A stretch of DNA of 64,000 nt. It comes from Nonomuraea solani (lineage in GTDB: Bacteria > Actinomycetota > Actinomycetes > Streptosporangiales > Streptosporangiaceae). Position numbers and translations under genes: made by a program. Within the stretch, counting starts at the first letter, position 1. Each line of letters opens with the position of its first letter. Location of the stretch: the NCBI RefSeq assembly GCF_900108335.1, contig NZ_FNVT01000001.1:736977-800976 (forward strand). Direction: 5' to 3'. This document shows, in pieces, positions 17,344 to 24,651 of the stretch. Under the pieces are notes generated by a model. The model ran no database searches. It was not told the origin of the DNA and saw only the letters and a program-made list of their open reading frames with translations.

Positions 17344-18375
17344 ATGCCCCATGCGGCGAGGCCCACGGTCACGCTGCACGACGTGGCCGCTGCGGCCGGG
17401 GTCTCGGTCTCCACCGCGTCACGGGTCCTGGGCGGCAGCGCCAGAAAGGTCGCCCCCGAGTACGAGGCCCGCGTGCTGGCCGCGGCGGCGGCCCTGCGCT
17501 ACACGGTGGACGCCTCGGCCAGGGCGATGCGCCGGGCCAGCGACGCGATCGCGCTCGTGGCCGACGACCTCACGACGCCGTCCATGGGCATGGTGGTGTC
17601 CGCCATGGAGCGCGAGGCACGTTCGGCCGGGGCCTTCGTCACGGTGTCGGCCACCATGGGCGTCCCGGAGCGGCAGTCCGAGACCGTCCGCGTGCTGCGC
17701 TCGCTGCGCCCGCGCGCGCTCGTGCTCACCTCGAACCGCTATCTGGCGGCCGACGTCGAGGTCCGGCTGGAGAAAGAACTGCGGGCGTACGAGCGCGAGG
17801 GCGGACGGGTCGCGATCGTCGGCGAGACGGACCTGACTTTCGACTCGATCGGCTTCGACAATTACCGCGTCGGGCTGACCATGGGGGCGTTCGTCGCGGA
17901 AATCGGGCACCGCCGGGTGGCGATATTCGCGGGCGCCGGGAATCTGCGCAACCTGGGCGATCGGAGCGCCGGATTCATCGCCGGACTGCGCGCCGGTGGC
18001 GTCGCGGAACGCGATATCCGGCTCGTTCACTGCGAGGTGAGCCGCCGTGGCGGATTCGATTCCGCGCGGGCGCTGGCCGACGCGGGAATGGACGGCGTGC
18101 GGGCGGTTCTCGCGGCCAATGACATCGTCGCCGTCGGTGCCCTGAAGGGATTTCGGGCCGCCGGTCTCACGGTGCCCGACGACGTTTCCGTGACGGGGGT
18201 CGACGACATACCGCTCGCTTATGACGTGACGCCGCGACTGACGACGGTGGCACTGCCGCTCGCGGAGTCCGGGGCGGAGGCGATCCGCATCGTGCTGGGC
18301 GAAGGCGGCACAGGCCGCCGGATGAGCGTCGAAGGCCGCCTGATCGTCCGCGACAGCACCCGCCCGGCCCTCTGA
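17344..18375 (+). CDS. LacI-family transcriptional regulator
   Basis: 343 aa. The HTH is TLHDVAAAAGVSVSTASRVL (residues ~10-29) with the hinge helix near residue 57. A periplasmic-binding-protein-like effector domain follows and includes FDSIGFDNYRVG, AANDIVAVGALKGF and VTGVDDIPLAYDVTPRL. SD GGAAAGGA precedes the ATG. It should repress a carbohydrate pathway until a sugar binds. The downstream dehydrogenase operon has a LacI-type operator 150 bp after its stop and is the obvious target. The gene end is tandemly duplicated. Confidence 0.93.
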   Translation: MPHAARPTVTLHDVAAAAGVSVSTASRVLGGSARKVAPEYEARVLAAAAALRYTVDASARAMRRASDAIALVADDLTTPSMGMVVSAMEREARSAGAFVTVSATMGVPERQSETVRVLRSLRPRALVLTSNRYLAADVEVRLEKELRAYEREGGRVAIVGETDLTFDSIGFDNYRVGLTMGAFVAEIGHRRVAIFAGAGNLRNLGDRSAGFIAGLRAGGVAERDIRLVHCEVSRRGGFDSARALADAGMDGVRAVLAANDIVAVGALKGFRAAGLTVPDDVSVTGVDDIPLAYDVTPRLTTVALPLAESGAEAIRIVLGEGGTGRRMSVEGRLIVRDSTRPAL

Positions 18376-18427
18376 CGGCACCCGCCCCGCCCTCTGACAG
18401 CACCCGCCCGTCCTCTGACGGCCCCCG
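18358..18427 (+). repeat. Stop-proximal tandem duplication at the LacI gene end
   Basis: ACCCGCCCGGCCCTCTGACG (from 18358, containing the TGA stop at 18373-18375) recurs as ACCCGCCCCGCCCTCTGACA and ACCCGCCCGTCCTCTGACGG. The unit is 21-22 bp, about three copies. The copies are out of frame with the gene. Confidence 0.65.
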
Positions 18428-18492
18428 CATCACCGCTGGTCAGCGCTCTCGATCGCGGCGCTCACACTCCGCGTGCCCCTGTGGACACACTC

Positions 18493-18537
18493 TTGACGCT
18501 CGCGTAACAGCCGGGCAAACTGCGGAATACGTTTTCC
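18493..18537 (+). promoter_or_regulatory. Promoter with LacI-type operator for the sugar-dehydrogenase operon
   Basis: -35 TTGACG (18493-18498), 17-bp spacer, -10-like CAAACT (18516-18521). Immediately downstream is the imperfect palindrome GGAATACGTTTTCC (18524-18537), centred on CG as in LacI/GalR operators. A repressor there would cover the transcription start. The regulator is probably the LacI at 17344 or the one at 22291. Confidence 0.6.
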
Positions 18538-18604
18538 CAAGGGCGTTCATCACCGAACCGCAGGCCGAGATCGACGGCGCCTGACCACCGATTCGAAGGA
18601 ACAC

Positions 18605-19696
18605 ATGTCTGAACGAAGTTACCGGGCCGCGATCATCGGCACCGGGGGCATCGCCAACGCCCACGCCCAGGCCGTCGCCAACTCCGGCGGCCGGGCGGAG
18701 CTCGTGGCCGTGGCCGACGTGGACGCCGGGCGGGCCCGCGAGTTCGCCGCCAAATACGGCGAGTCGCGCGCCTACGGAAACGCGGAGGAGCTGCTGCGGG
18801 AGGAGGAGCTGGACGTCGTCCACCTGTGCACCCCGCCGCAGTCGCACGCGCCGCTGGCCATCGCCTGCCTGGAGGCCGGGGTGACGGCGCTGGTGGAGAA
18901 GCCGCCGACGCTGTCGCTGGCCGAGTTCGACGCGGTGATCGAGGCCGAGCGCCGCTCGACCGCGCACGTCGCGACCGTGCTGCAGCACCGCTTCGGCCCC
19001 GGTGCCGTACGGCTGCGGCGGATGGCGGCGGCCGGCGAGCTGGGCCGCCCGCTGGTGGCGACCGCCCTCACCCAGTGGTACCGCGACGAGGACTACTACG
19101 CGGTCCCGTGGCGCGGCACCTGGGAGTCCGAGGGCGGCGGCCCGACGATGGGCCACGGCATCCACCAGTTCGACCTGCTGCTGTCGATACTCGGCCCGTG
19201 GAGTGAGGTCACGGCCGTGGCCGCCCGCCAGGCCCGCTCGGTGGACACCGAGGACGTGTCGATGGCGCTGGTGACGTTCGAGAACGGCGCCGTGGCCACG
19301 GTCGTGAACTCGGTCCTCTCGCCGAGGCAGACCTCGGAGCTGCGCTTCGACTACGAGAACGCCACCATCGAGGTCGAGCACCTGTACGGCTACACCGACG
19401 ACGACTGGACCGTGACCCCGGCGCCCGGGCACGAGGACGTCAAGGCCCTGTGGGGCGCCGACCCCAGCGGCGAGTCCAGCGGCCACACCGGCTGGCTGGC
19501 CGCCGTGCTCGACGCGCTCGACCGGGGCGAGGCCCCGCCGGTCACCGCCGCCGACACCCGCCGGACGATGGAGTTCATCGCCGCGCTCTACGCCTCCGCC
19601 TTCACCGGCGAGCGCGTACGCAGCGGCCAGATCACCGCAGACAGCCCGTTCGCCCTGCGCATGGACGGCACGGGCGCACCATGGAGGAACCAGTGA
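18605..19696 (+). CDS. Gfo/Idh/MocA-family NAD(P)-dependent oxidoreductase
   Basis: 363 aa. The N-terminal Rossmann fold has the GTGGIANAHAQAVAN loop (residues ~11-25), and VALVEKPPTLS-like text (TALVEKPPTLSLAEF, ~96) carries the catalytic Lys of the EKP motif. The C-terminal substrate domain includes GGGPTMGHGIHQFDLLLSIL with the expected His. Family members oxidise sugars, inositols or sugar acids. It opens an operon with a DUF6807 protein and a cupin, overlapping the next gene by a GTGA. The LacI-like operator upstream implies sugar induction. The exact sugar is not predictable. Confidence 0.92.
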   Translation: MSERSYRAAIIGTGGIANAHAQAVANSGGRAELVAVADVDAGRAREFAAKYGESRAYGNAEELLREEELDVVHLCTPPQSHAPLAIACLEAGVTALVEKPPTLSLAEFDAVIEAERRSTAHVATVLQHRFGPGAVRLRRMAAAGELGRPLVATALTQWYRDEDYYAVPWRGTWESEGGGPTMGHGIHQFDLLLSILGPWSEVTAVAARQARSVDTEDVSMALVTFENGAVATVVNSVLSPRQTSELRFDYENATIEVEHLYGYTDDDWTVTPAPGHEDVKALWGADPSGESSGHTGWLAAVLDALDRGEAPPVTAADTRRTMEFIAALYASAFTGERVRSGQITADSPFALRMDGTGAPWRNQ

Positions 19697-20595
19697 CCCT
19701 GCAGGCCGACCACGCGCTCAACCGTTCGGTCACCGTGACCGCCGGGGGCGTCGAGCTGTTCACCTACGTCTACCGCCCGGACACGCCGGTGCTGGAGTCG
19801 CCCAAGCCGTACGTGCACCCGATCCGCACGCTCGGCGGCGCCCTGGTGTCGTTGTTCCGGCCGCACGACCACGTCTGGCACAAGGGCATCGCCTGGTCGC
19901 TGCCGCACGTGGGTGAGCACAACTTCTGGGGCGGGCCGACGTACGTCAAGGGTGAGTACGTCCAGCTCGCCAACAACGGCAGCGCCACCCACCGCGAGAT
20001 GACCACGCTGACGGCCACCCCGGACCAGGTCGAGATCGGGCACACGCTCGGCTGGACCTCCCAGGCGGGCGCGCCCGTCATCGAGGAGCGGCGCGCCCTG
20101 ACCGCGACGATCGTCGACGGCGCCACCTGGGCGCTGCTCTTCGAGACGACCATGACCAACGTGTCGGGCGCCACCATCGACTTCGGCTCCCCGACCACCA
20201 AGGGCCGTGAGAACGCCGGCTACGGCGGCCTGTTCTGGCGCGGCCCCCGCTCGTTCACCGACGGCGTCATCCAGTCGCCGGCCGGCGCCGGCGGCGACGA
20301 GCTGCGCGGCACCCGCGCCGAGTGGTTCGGCTTCCGTGGCCGGCACGACGAGAGCGGCGACCACTCGACGATCGTCATGGTCGACGACGCCGCCAACCCG
20401 CAGCACCCGCCGCAGTGGTTCGCGCGCACCGAGCACTTCGCCTGCCTCAACCCGGCGCCGTTCTTCAGCGAGGAGGTGCCGCTGCCGGACGGCGAGAGCA
20501 TCTCCTTCCGGTACGCGGTCGTGATCGCCGACGGCGACCGGGGTGAGGAGGGCTGCGCGCTGCTGGCCAAGCAGGGCAGGGACGCGCTGCGATGA
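19693..20595 (+). CDS. DUF6807 (PmoA-like) protein of the sugar operon
   Basis: 300 aa from GTG 19693, which overlaps the dehydrogenase stop and has GGAGGA at 19683-19688; the ATG at 19681 is in frame but would place that SD inside the gene. Conserved text includes YVHPIRTLGGALVSLFRPHDH, HVWHKGIAWSLPHVGEHNFW, TTKGRENAGYGGLFWRGPR and FACLNPAPFFSE. This family is annotated PmoA only by historical association and is commonly found with Gfo/Idh/MocA dehydrogenases. The His-rich motifs suggest a beta-sandwich sugar-binding or epimerase-like fold, but its reaction is unknown to me. Confidence 0.85.
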   Translation: MTLQADHALNRSVTVTAGGVELFTYVYRPDTPVLESPKPYVHPIRTLGGALVSLFRPHDHVWHKGIAWSLPHVGEHNFWGGPTYVKGEYVQLANNGSATHREMTTLTATPDQVEIGHTLGWTSQAGAPVIEERRALTATIVDGATWALLFETTMTNVSGATIDFGSPTTKGRENAGYGGLFWRGPRSFTDGVIQSPAGAGGDELRGTRAEWFGFRGRHDESGDHSTIVMVDDAANPQHPPQWFARTEHFACLNPAPFFSEEVPLPDGESISFRYAVVIADGDRGEEGCALLAKQGRDALR

Positions 20596-21302
20596 CGTTT
20601 CCCGGAGGCACGTCGATCAGCCGTCTCTCCGTCTACTCGGGCGACGCCTGCGCCGACGGCCTGGAAGGCGGCACACCGCACCTGCACACGGCCTCCACGG
20701 AGGCGTACGTCGTGGTCGGAGGACACGGCGCCCTGCAGACCCTCGACGCGAACGGCCTGCGGGAGACCGAACTGAACCCCGGCTCGACCGTGTGGTTCAC
20801 CCCCGGCACCATCCACCGGGCGGTCAACCGGGGCGGCCTGGAGGTGGTGGTCGTCATGTCGAACGCCGGCCTGCCCGAGGCCGGCGACGCCGTCATGACG
20901 TTCCCGCCGGAGATCGTGGCCGACCCGGAGAAGTACCAGGAGGCCGCGACCCTGCCCGACACGGACGTCGAGGAAGCCGTCAAGCGGCGCAGGGACCTGG
21001 CCGTCGAAGGGTTCCTGCGGCTCGCCGACGGCGGCCCCGAGGCGCTGCGCAGCTTCTACGACAGCGCCGTCGCCCTCGTCCGCCCCAAGACGGCGCGGTG
21101 GCGCGACATCTGGGAGAGCACGGCCGCCCGGGAGACCCGCCGCACCGCCGAGGTCCTCGACGCGCTCGAACGCGGCGACGGCGCGCACCTCCTGCGCTCC
21201 GCCCTGATGGAGAGCCCGCCGCACGAGCGGTGGGGGATGTGCGGGCACCTGCGCGCCCACGACGTCGCCCACCCCATCGTGCACACGCCCGACCCGAGCT
21301 GA
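20592..21302 (+). CDS. Cupin-domain protein of the sugar operon
   Basis: 236 aa. The cupin core has TPHLHTASTEAYVVVGGHG (His, His, Glu metal ligands near residues 30-38) and PGTIHRAV with the third His near residue 75. The C-terminal half is helical and contains CGHLRAHDVAHPIVH. Cupins of this arrangement may be sugar isomerases or sensors. It starts within the stop of the preceding gene (ATGA), so the three genes form one translationally coupled operon. No signal peptide. Confidence 0.83.
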   Translation: MTFPGGTSISRLSVYSGDACADGLEGGTPHLHTASTEAYVVVGGHGALQTLDANGLRETELNPGSTVWFTPGTIHRAVNRGGLEVVVVMSNAGLPEAGDAVMTFPPEIVADPEKYQEAATLPDTDVEEAVKRRRDLAVEGFLRLADGGPEALRSFYDSAVALVRPKTARWRDIWESTAARETRRTAEVLDALERGDGAHLLRSALMESPPHERWGMCGHLRAHDVAHPIVHTPDPS

Positions 21303-21349
21303 TCTCCTGCCGGCGCCCCCGCGCCCACCCCCCACCAAGGAGCACGGCG

Positions 21350-22294
21350 ATGTCCCGACTTCTGAGCCTTTTGACGGCGACCCTCATGATGACCTCTTTC
21401 GCGACCCCCGCCGCCGCCGAGACCGGCACCGCCTACTACGTCGACGCCAACGGCGACGACTCCGCCTCGGGGCTCGACGCGGCGCACGCCTGGAAGAGCC
21501 TGGCCAAGGTCAGCGGCACCACGTTCCAGCCGGGCGACCGCATCCTGCTGCGCGCCGGGCAGCGGTGGAGCGGGCAGCAGCTCTGGCCCAAGGGCTCGGG
21601 CGAGAGCGGCGCCCCGATCACCATCGACCTCGACGCCCGCTACGACATCACCAACAACCTGCTCCGCTCGACCAGGGCGGGAGCGGTGCTGACCACCAGC
21701 CCGACGATCACCTACGACCACAACCTGTACGGCGGCGCGAGCCTCGCGGTCCCGCCCGGCGACCGGAACGCGGTCGTCACCGCCGACCCGCTGTTCGCCA
21801 AGGCCCCGCTCGACGGCCCCAACGGCACCCCGGAGACGGGCCCCGCCCTGGAGGCCGCGTACGGCCCGCGCATCACCTCCGGCTCCTACGCCATCGACGC
21901 CGGCACCGAGATCACCGGCAACGGCGGCCGCGACTACGCCGGCACCCCCCTCTACAACGGCGCCCCCGACATCGGCGCCTTCGAGTACACCACCCCTCAG
22001 GACGCCACCACCGAATCCGTCACCGGCACCGCCCTCACCCCGCGCACCCCCTGCCCGCAGAGGGCCGTCGTCCCCGTCACCGGCCGTAAGAACGGCGTCT
22101 ACGTCTACACCGGCGAGCTGATCAACCAGGCCGGCCGCACCGCGACCACGTCCGTCAAGGTCACCGTCACCGACGCGAAGCCGGGCACACCCGCGCTGAG
22201 CGGCGACAACCGGGACGGCGGCCACACGGTCGCCGAGCCGGCGAACGCGGCGGGCGTGACGAGGGGCCGGCCCTTGACGGTGGTGACAAAATGA
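21350..22294 (+). pseudogene. Shortened secreted beta-helix/Fn3 protein, probably decayed by in-frame deletions
   Basis: 314 codons from ATG 21350 (SD AAGGAG). It has a signal peptide (SRLLSLLTATLMMTSFATPA) and the typical opening of secreted right-handed beta-helix proteins (YYVDANGDDSASGLDAAHAW, ILLRAGQRWSG). After SGAPITID the text jumps to YDITNNLLRSTRAGAVL, which normally lies much later in the helix. After IGAFEYTTPQDA it jumps again to pieces resembling Fn3/chitin-binding repeats (VSGRKNG-like VTGRKNGVYVYTGELINQAG). Intact relatives are much longer. The frame is open, so a product may still be made, but I read it as a remnant of a polysaccharide-active protein that once belonged to this sugar locus. 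Confidence 0.6.
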
Positions 22295-23328
22295 CCGCCA
22301 TGGCTGACGGGTCCACGGCCCCCTCCTCCCCGCCGACCCTGCACGACGTCGCCCGGGAGGCCGGGGTCTCGATCGCCACCGCGTCGCGCGCGCTCAACGG
22401 CAGCGTGCGCAACGTCCGGTCGGAGAACGCGTCCCGGGTGCGGGCGGCGGCGGCCAAGCTCAACTACGAGCCGCACCTGTCGGCGCAGGCGATCGCCAAG
22501 GGTTCGACCAGGACCGTGGCGCTGGTGGTGCGTGACGTGGCCGACCCCTACTTCTCCGCGATCGCCGCCGGGGTCGTCCAGGCGGCGGAGGAGAGCGGGC
22601 TGATCGTGACGATGGCGGTGGCCGACGGCTCGCCGGAGCGGGAGCTGGAGATCGTCAGGACGTTGCGGGGGCAGCGGCCCCGGGTCATCATCGTGGCGGG
22701 CAGCCGCATCGAGGGCACGGGCACCAGGGACGCGCTCGTCGAGGAGCTGGCCGAATACCGTACGGCGGGCGGCCGGGTCGTCATGATCAGCCAGCGGGAC
22801 CTGCCGTTCGGCACGGTGACCGTGGACAACCGGGGCGGGGCCGCCGAGCTGGCCCGCGCGCTGCTCGGCGTGGGCTACCGGCGGTTCGCGGTCTTTCACG
22901 CGCCGCCCGAGATCCGTACGTCGCGCGACCGGCACGAGGGTTTCCTGGCGGGGCTGGCGGGCTCGGGGGTGCCTGAGCCGCTCGCGCTGGAGACCGGCTT
23001 CACCCGCGCGGGCGGCTATGAGGCGGCCCGGCGGCTGGTGGAGCGCGGGTTCGAGGACGTGGAGGCGGTGTTCGCGGTCAACGACGTGATGGCGATCGGC
23101 GCGATGACGGGCTTCCGCGACGCCGGGGTGGTGCCCGGGGTGGACATCGGGGTGGCGGGCTTCGACGACATCGAGTCGGCCGTCGACGTGCTGCCGCCGC
23201 TCACCTCGGTGGCCGTACCGCTGCGCGAGGTAGGACTGAGCGCGATGCGCCTGGCCCTGTCGGGAGGGGAGCAGGACGCGCGGCTCCCGGTCGGCGTCGT
23301 CGTCCGGGAGAGCACCCCGCCGCGCTGA
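22291..23328 (+). CDS. LacI-family transcriptional regulator (second)
   Basis: 345 aa. HTH TLHDVAREAGVSIATASRAL (residues ~13-32), hinge region NYEPHLSAQAIAKGSTRTVA, then the effector domain (VRDVADPYFSAIAAGVVQAA, AVNDVMAIGAMTGFRDAGV, GVAGFDDIESAVDVLPPLTS). The first ATG overlaps the stop of the decayed gene (ATGA); a second ATG at 22300 is equally possible. No SD is obvious. It probably regulated the beta-helix gene or the dehydrogenase operon; both LacI genes bracket the same cluster. Confidence 0.92.
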   Translation: MTAMADGSTAPSSPPTLHDVAREAGVSIATASRALNGSVRNVRSENASRVRAAAAKLNYEPHLSAQAIAKGSTRTVALVVRDVADPYFSAIAAGVVQAAEESGLIVTMAVADGSPERELEIVRTLRGQRPRVIIVAGSRIEGTGTRDALVEELAEYRTAGGRVVMISQRDLPFGTVTVDNRGGAAELARALLGVGYRRFAVFHAPPEIRTSRDRHEGFLAGLAGSGVPEPLALETGFTRAGGYEAARRLVERGFEDVEAVFAVNDVMAIGAMTGFRDAGVVPGVDIGVAGFDDIESAVDVLPPLTSVAVPLREVGLSAMRLALSGGEQDARLPVGVVVRESTPPR

Positions 23329-23372
23329 TATCGCGGTGCGGACCGCCACGGCGGTGCGGCATGATCCCGGCC

Positions 23373-24113
23373 ATGGATTTCGAGCAACGGATCGACGAGG
23401 CGCTGGGCACCCCGTTCGAGGGCTGGGACTTCTCGATCTTTCGTGGCCGGATGACCGACGACGGCGGTTTGCCGTGGGACTACGGGGAACTGGTGCGGGA
23501 GCGGCTTCCGGAGGCCACCGCGCTGCTCGACCTCGACACGGGAGGCGGTGAGCTGCTGGCCTCGTTCGCCCCGCTGCCGCCCAGGACGGCGGCGACCGAG
23601 GGCCACCCGCCGAACCTCCCGATCGCCCGCGCCCGCCTGGAGCCCCTGGGCGCCGAGGTCGCCGAGCATTCGCGCTCGTTCGCCGATGGCTCTTTCGACC
23701 TGGTCCTCAACCGGCACGGGGCGTGCGACGCGCGGGAGATCGGGCGCCTGCTGGCGCCCGGCGGCGTGTTCGTCACCCAGCAGGTCGCCGGCCGCGACCT
23801 GGAGGAGGTCAACGCCGCGCTGGACGGCCCGCCGCACGTGGACGTGGACTGGGACCTCGCCACGGCGGCCGCCGCCCTTTCCGGCGCCGGCCTGGAGGTC
23901 ACCTGGCGGCAGGAGGCGGTCTACATCACGACTTTTCATGACATCGGGGCGCTGGTGCTGTTCCTGCGTGTCGTCTCGTGGCAGGTCCCCGGCTTCACCC
24001 CGGAGAAGTACGCCGGCCGGCTGCGCGCCCTGCACGAGGACATGGAGAACGGCCGCCCGCTCCGCGCGACCGCCCGCCGTTTCGCCCTGCGGGCCCGCGC
24101 CGCGCTCGCGTGA
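23373..24113 (+). CDS. Class I SAM-dependent methyltransferase-like protein
   Basis: 246 aa. Motif I is ALLDLDTGGGELLASF (~residues 50-65), followed by TEGHPPNLPIARARLEPLG and the motif-IV-like FDLVLNRHGACDAREIGRLL, then APGGVFVTQQV. The C-terminus has TFHDIGALVLFLRVVSWQVPGF, conserved in this actinobacterial subgroup. The substrate is unknown. ATG 23373 is preceded at exactly 7 nt by CATGAT (23360-23365), suggesting a leaderless start; ATG 23361 is an in-frame alternative. Monocistronic by position. Confidence 0.8.
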   Translation: MDFEQRIDEALGTPFEGWDFSIFRGRMTDDGGLPWDYGELVRERLPEATALLDLDTGGGELLASFAPLPPRTAATEGHPPNLPIARARLEPLGAEVAEHSRSFADGSFDLVLNRHGACDAREIGRLLAPGGVFVTQQVAGRDLEEVNAALDGPPHVDVDWDLATAAAALSGAGLEVTWRQEAVYITTFHDIGALVLFLRVVSWQVPGFTPEKYAGRLRALHEDMENGRPLRATARRFALRARAALA

Positions 24114-24163
24114 ACAGTTCAAATTTTTTCGAAGTGGCGGCCGTCGCCCGTACGCTCCCCGGC

Positions 24164-24547
24164 ATGAACGACTTCGACCCCGAAGACCTGGAACGGATCA
24201 CGACGCGGGCCGAGGAGATGCTGGCCCGCGCCGAGGAGCTCAAGAGCGAGATCGACGTGGTGGCCGGGCGCGGTGAGGCGGCGGACGGGCAGGTGCGCGT
24301 GACGGCCGGCGCGTCGGGCCGGCTGCTGGACGTCGTGCTCGCGCCGCGCGCCATGCGCTTGGACAGCGTGCGCCTGGCCGAGGCCGTGCTGCGGGCCGCT
24401 CAGGAGGCCCAGGACGACGTGGCCAGGCGGGTGGACGAGATGATGGAGCGGACCCTGGGCGGCACGGACGTGCCGGAGGAGCGGTTCGCCGACGTACTGG
24501 AGTCGCTGGAGTCGGACCTGAGGGCCATCGAGGACGAGCGGCGCTGA
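24164..24547 (+). CDS. YbaB/EbfC-family protein at the T7SS island edge
   Basis: 127 aa, strongly helical with a central beta-sheet signature QVRVTAGASGRLLDVVLAPR typical of YbaB/EbfC proteins. Nucleoid-type YbaB proteins are ~110 aa and lie by dnaX/recR; this one is instead near T7SS genes, where YbaB-like proteins are frequent in actinobacteria and may act as chaperone-like partners. No SD; TACGCT (24151-24156) ends 7 nt before the ATG, consistent with a leaderless start. A second YbaB-like gene lies at 39413. Confidence 0.75.
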   Translation: MNDFDPEDLERITTRAEEMLARAEELKSEIDVVAGRGEAADGQVRVTAGASGRLLDVVLAPRAMRLDSVRLAEAVLRAAQEAQDDVARRVDEMMERTLGGTDVPEERFADVLESLESDLRAIEDERR

Positions 24548-24651
24548 TCTCGACATTTCCAGGTTATTTGAAGGGATGCCGAGACCTGGGGGCGTCGCCC
24601 TAGTGTGTCCGCGGATACGTGTGCGTACGGGGTCTCGCGGGATGTGAATCG

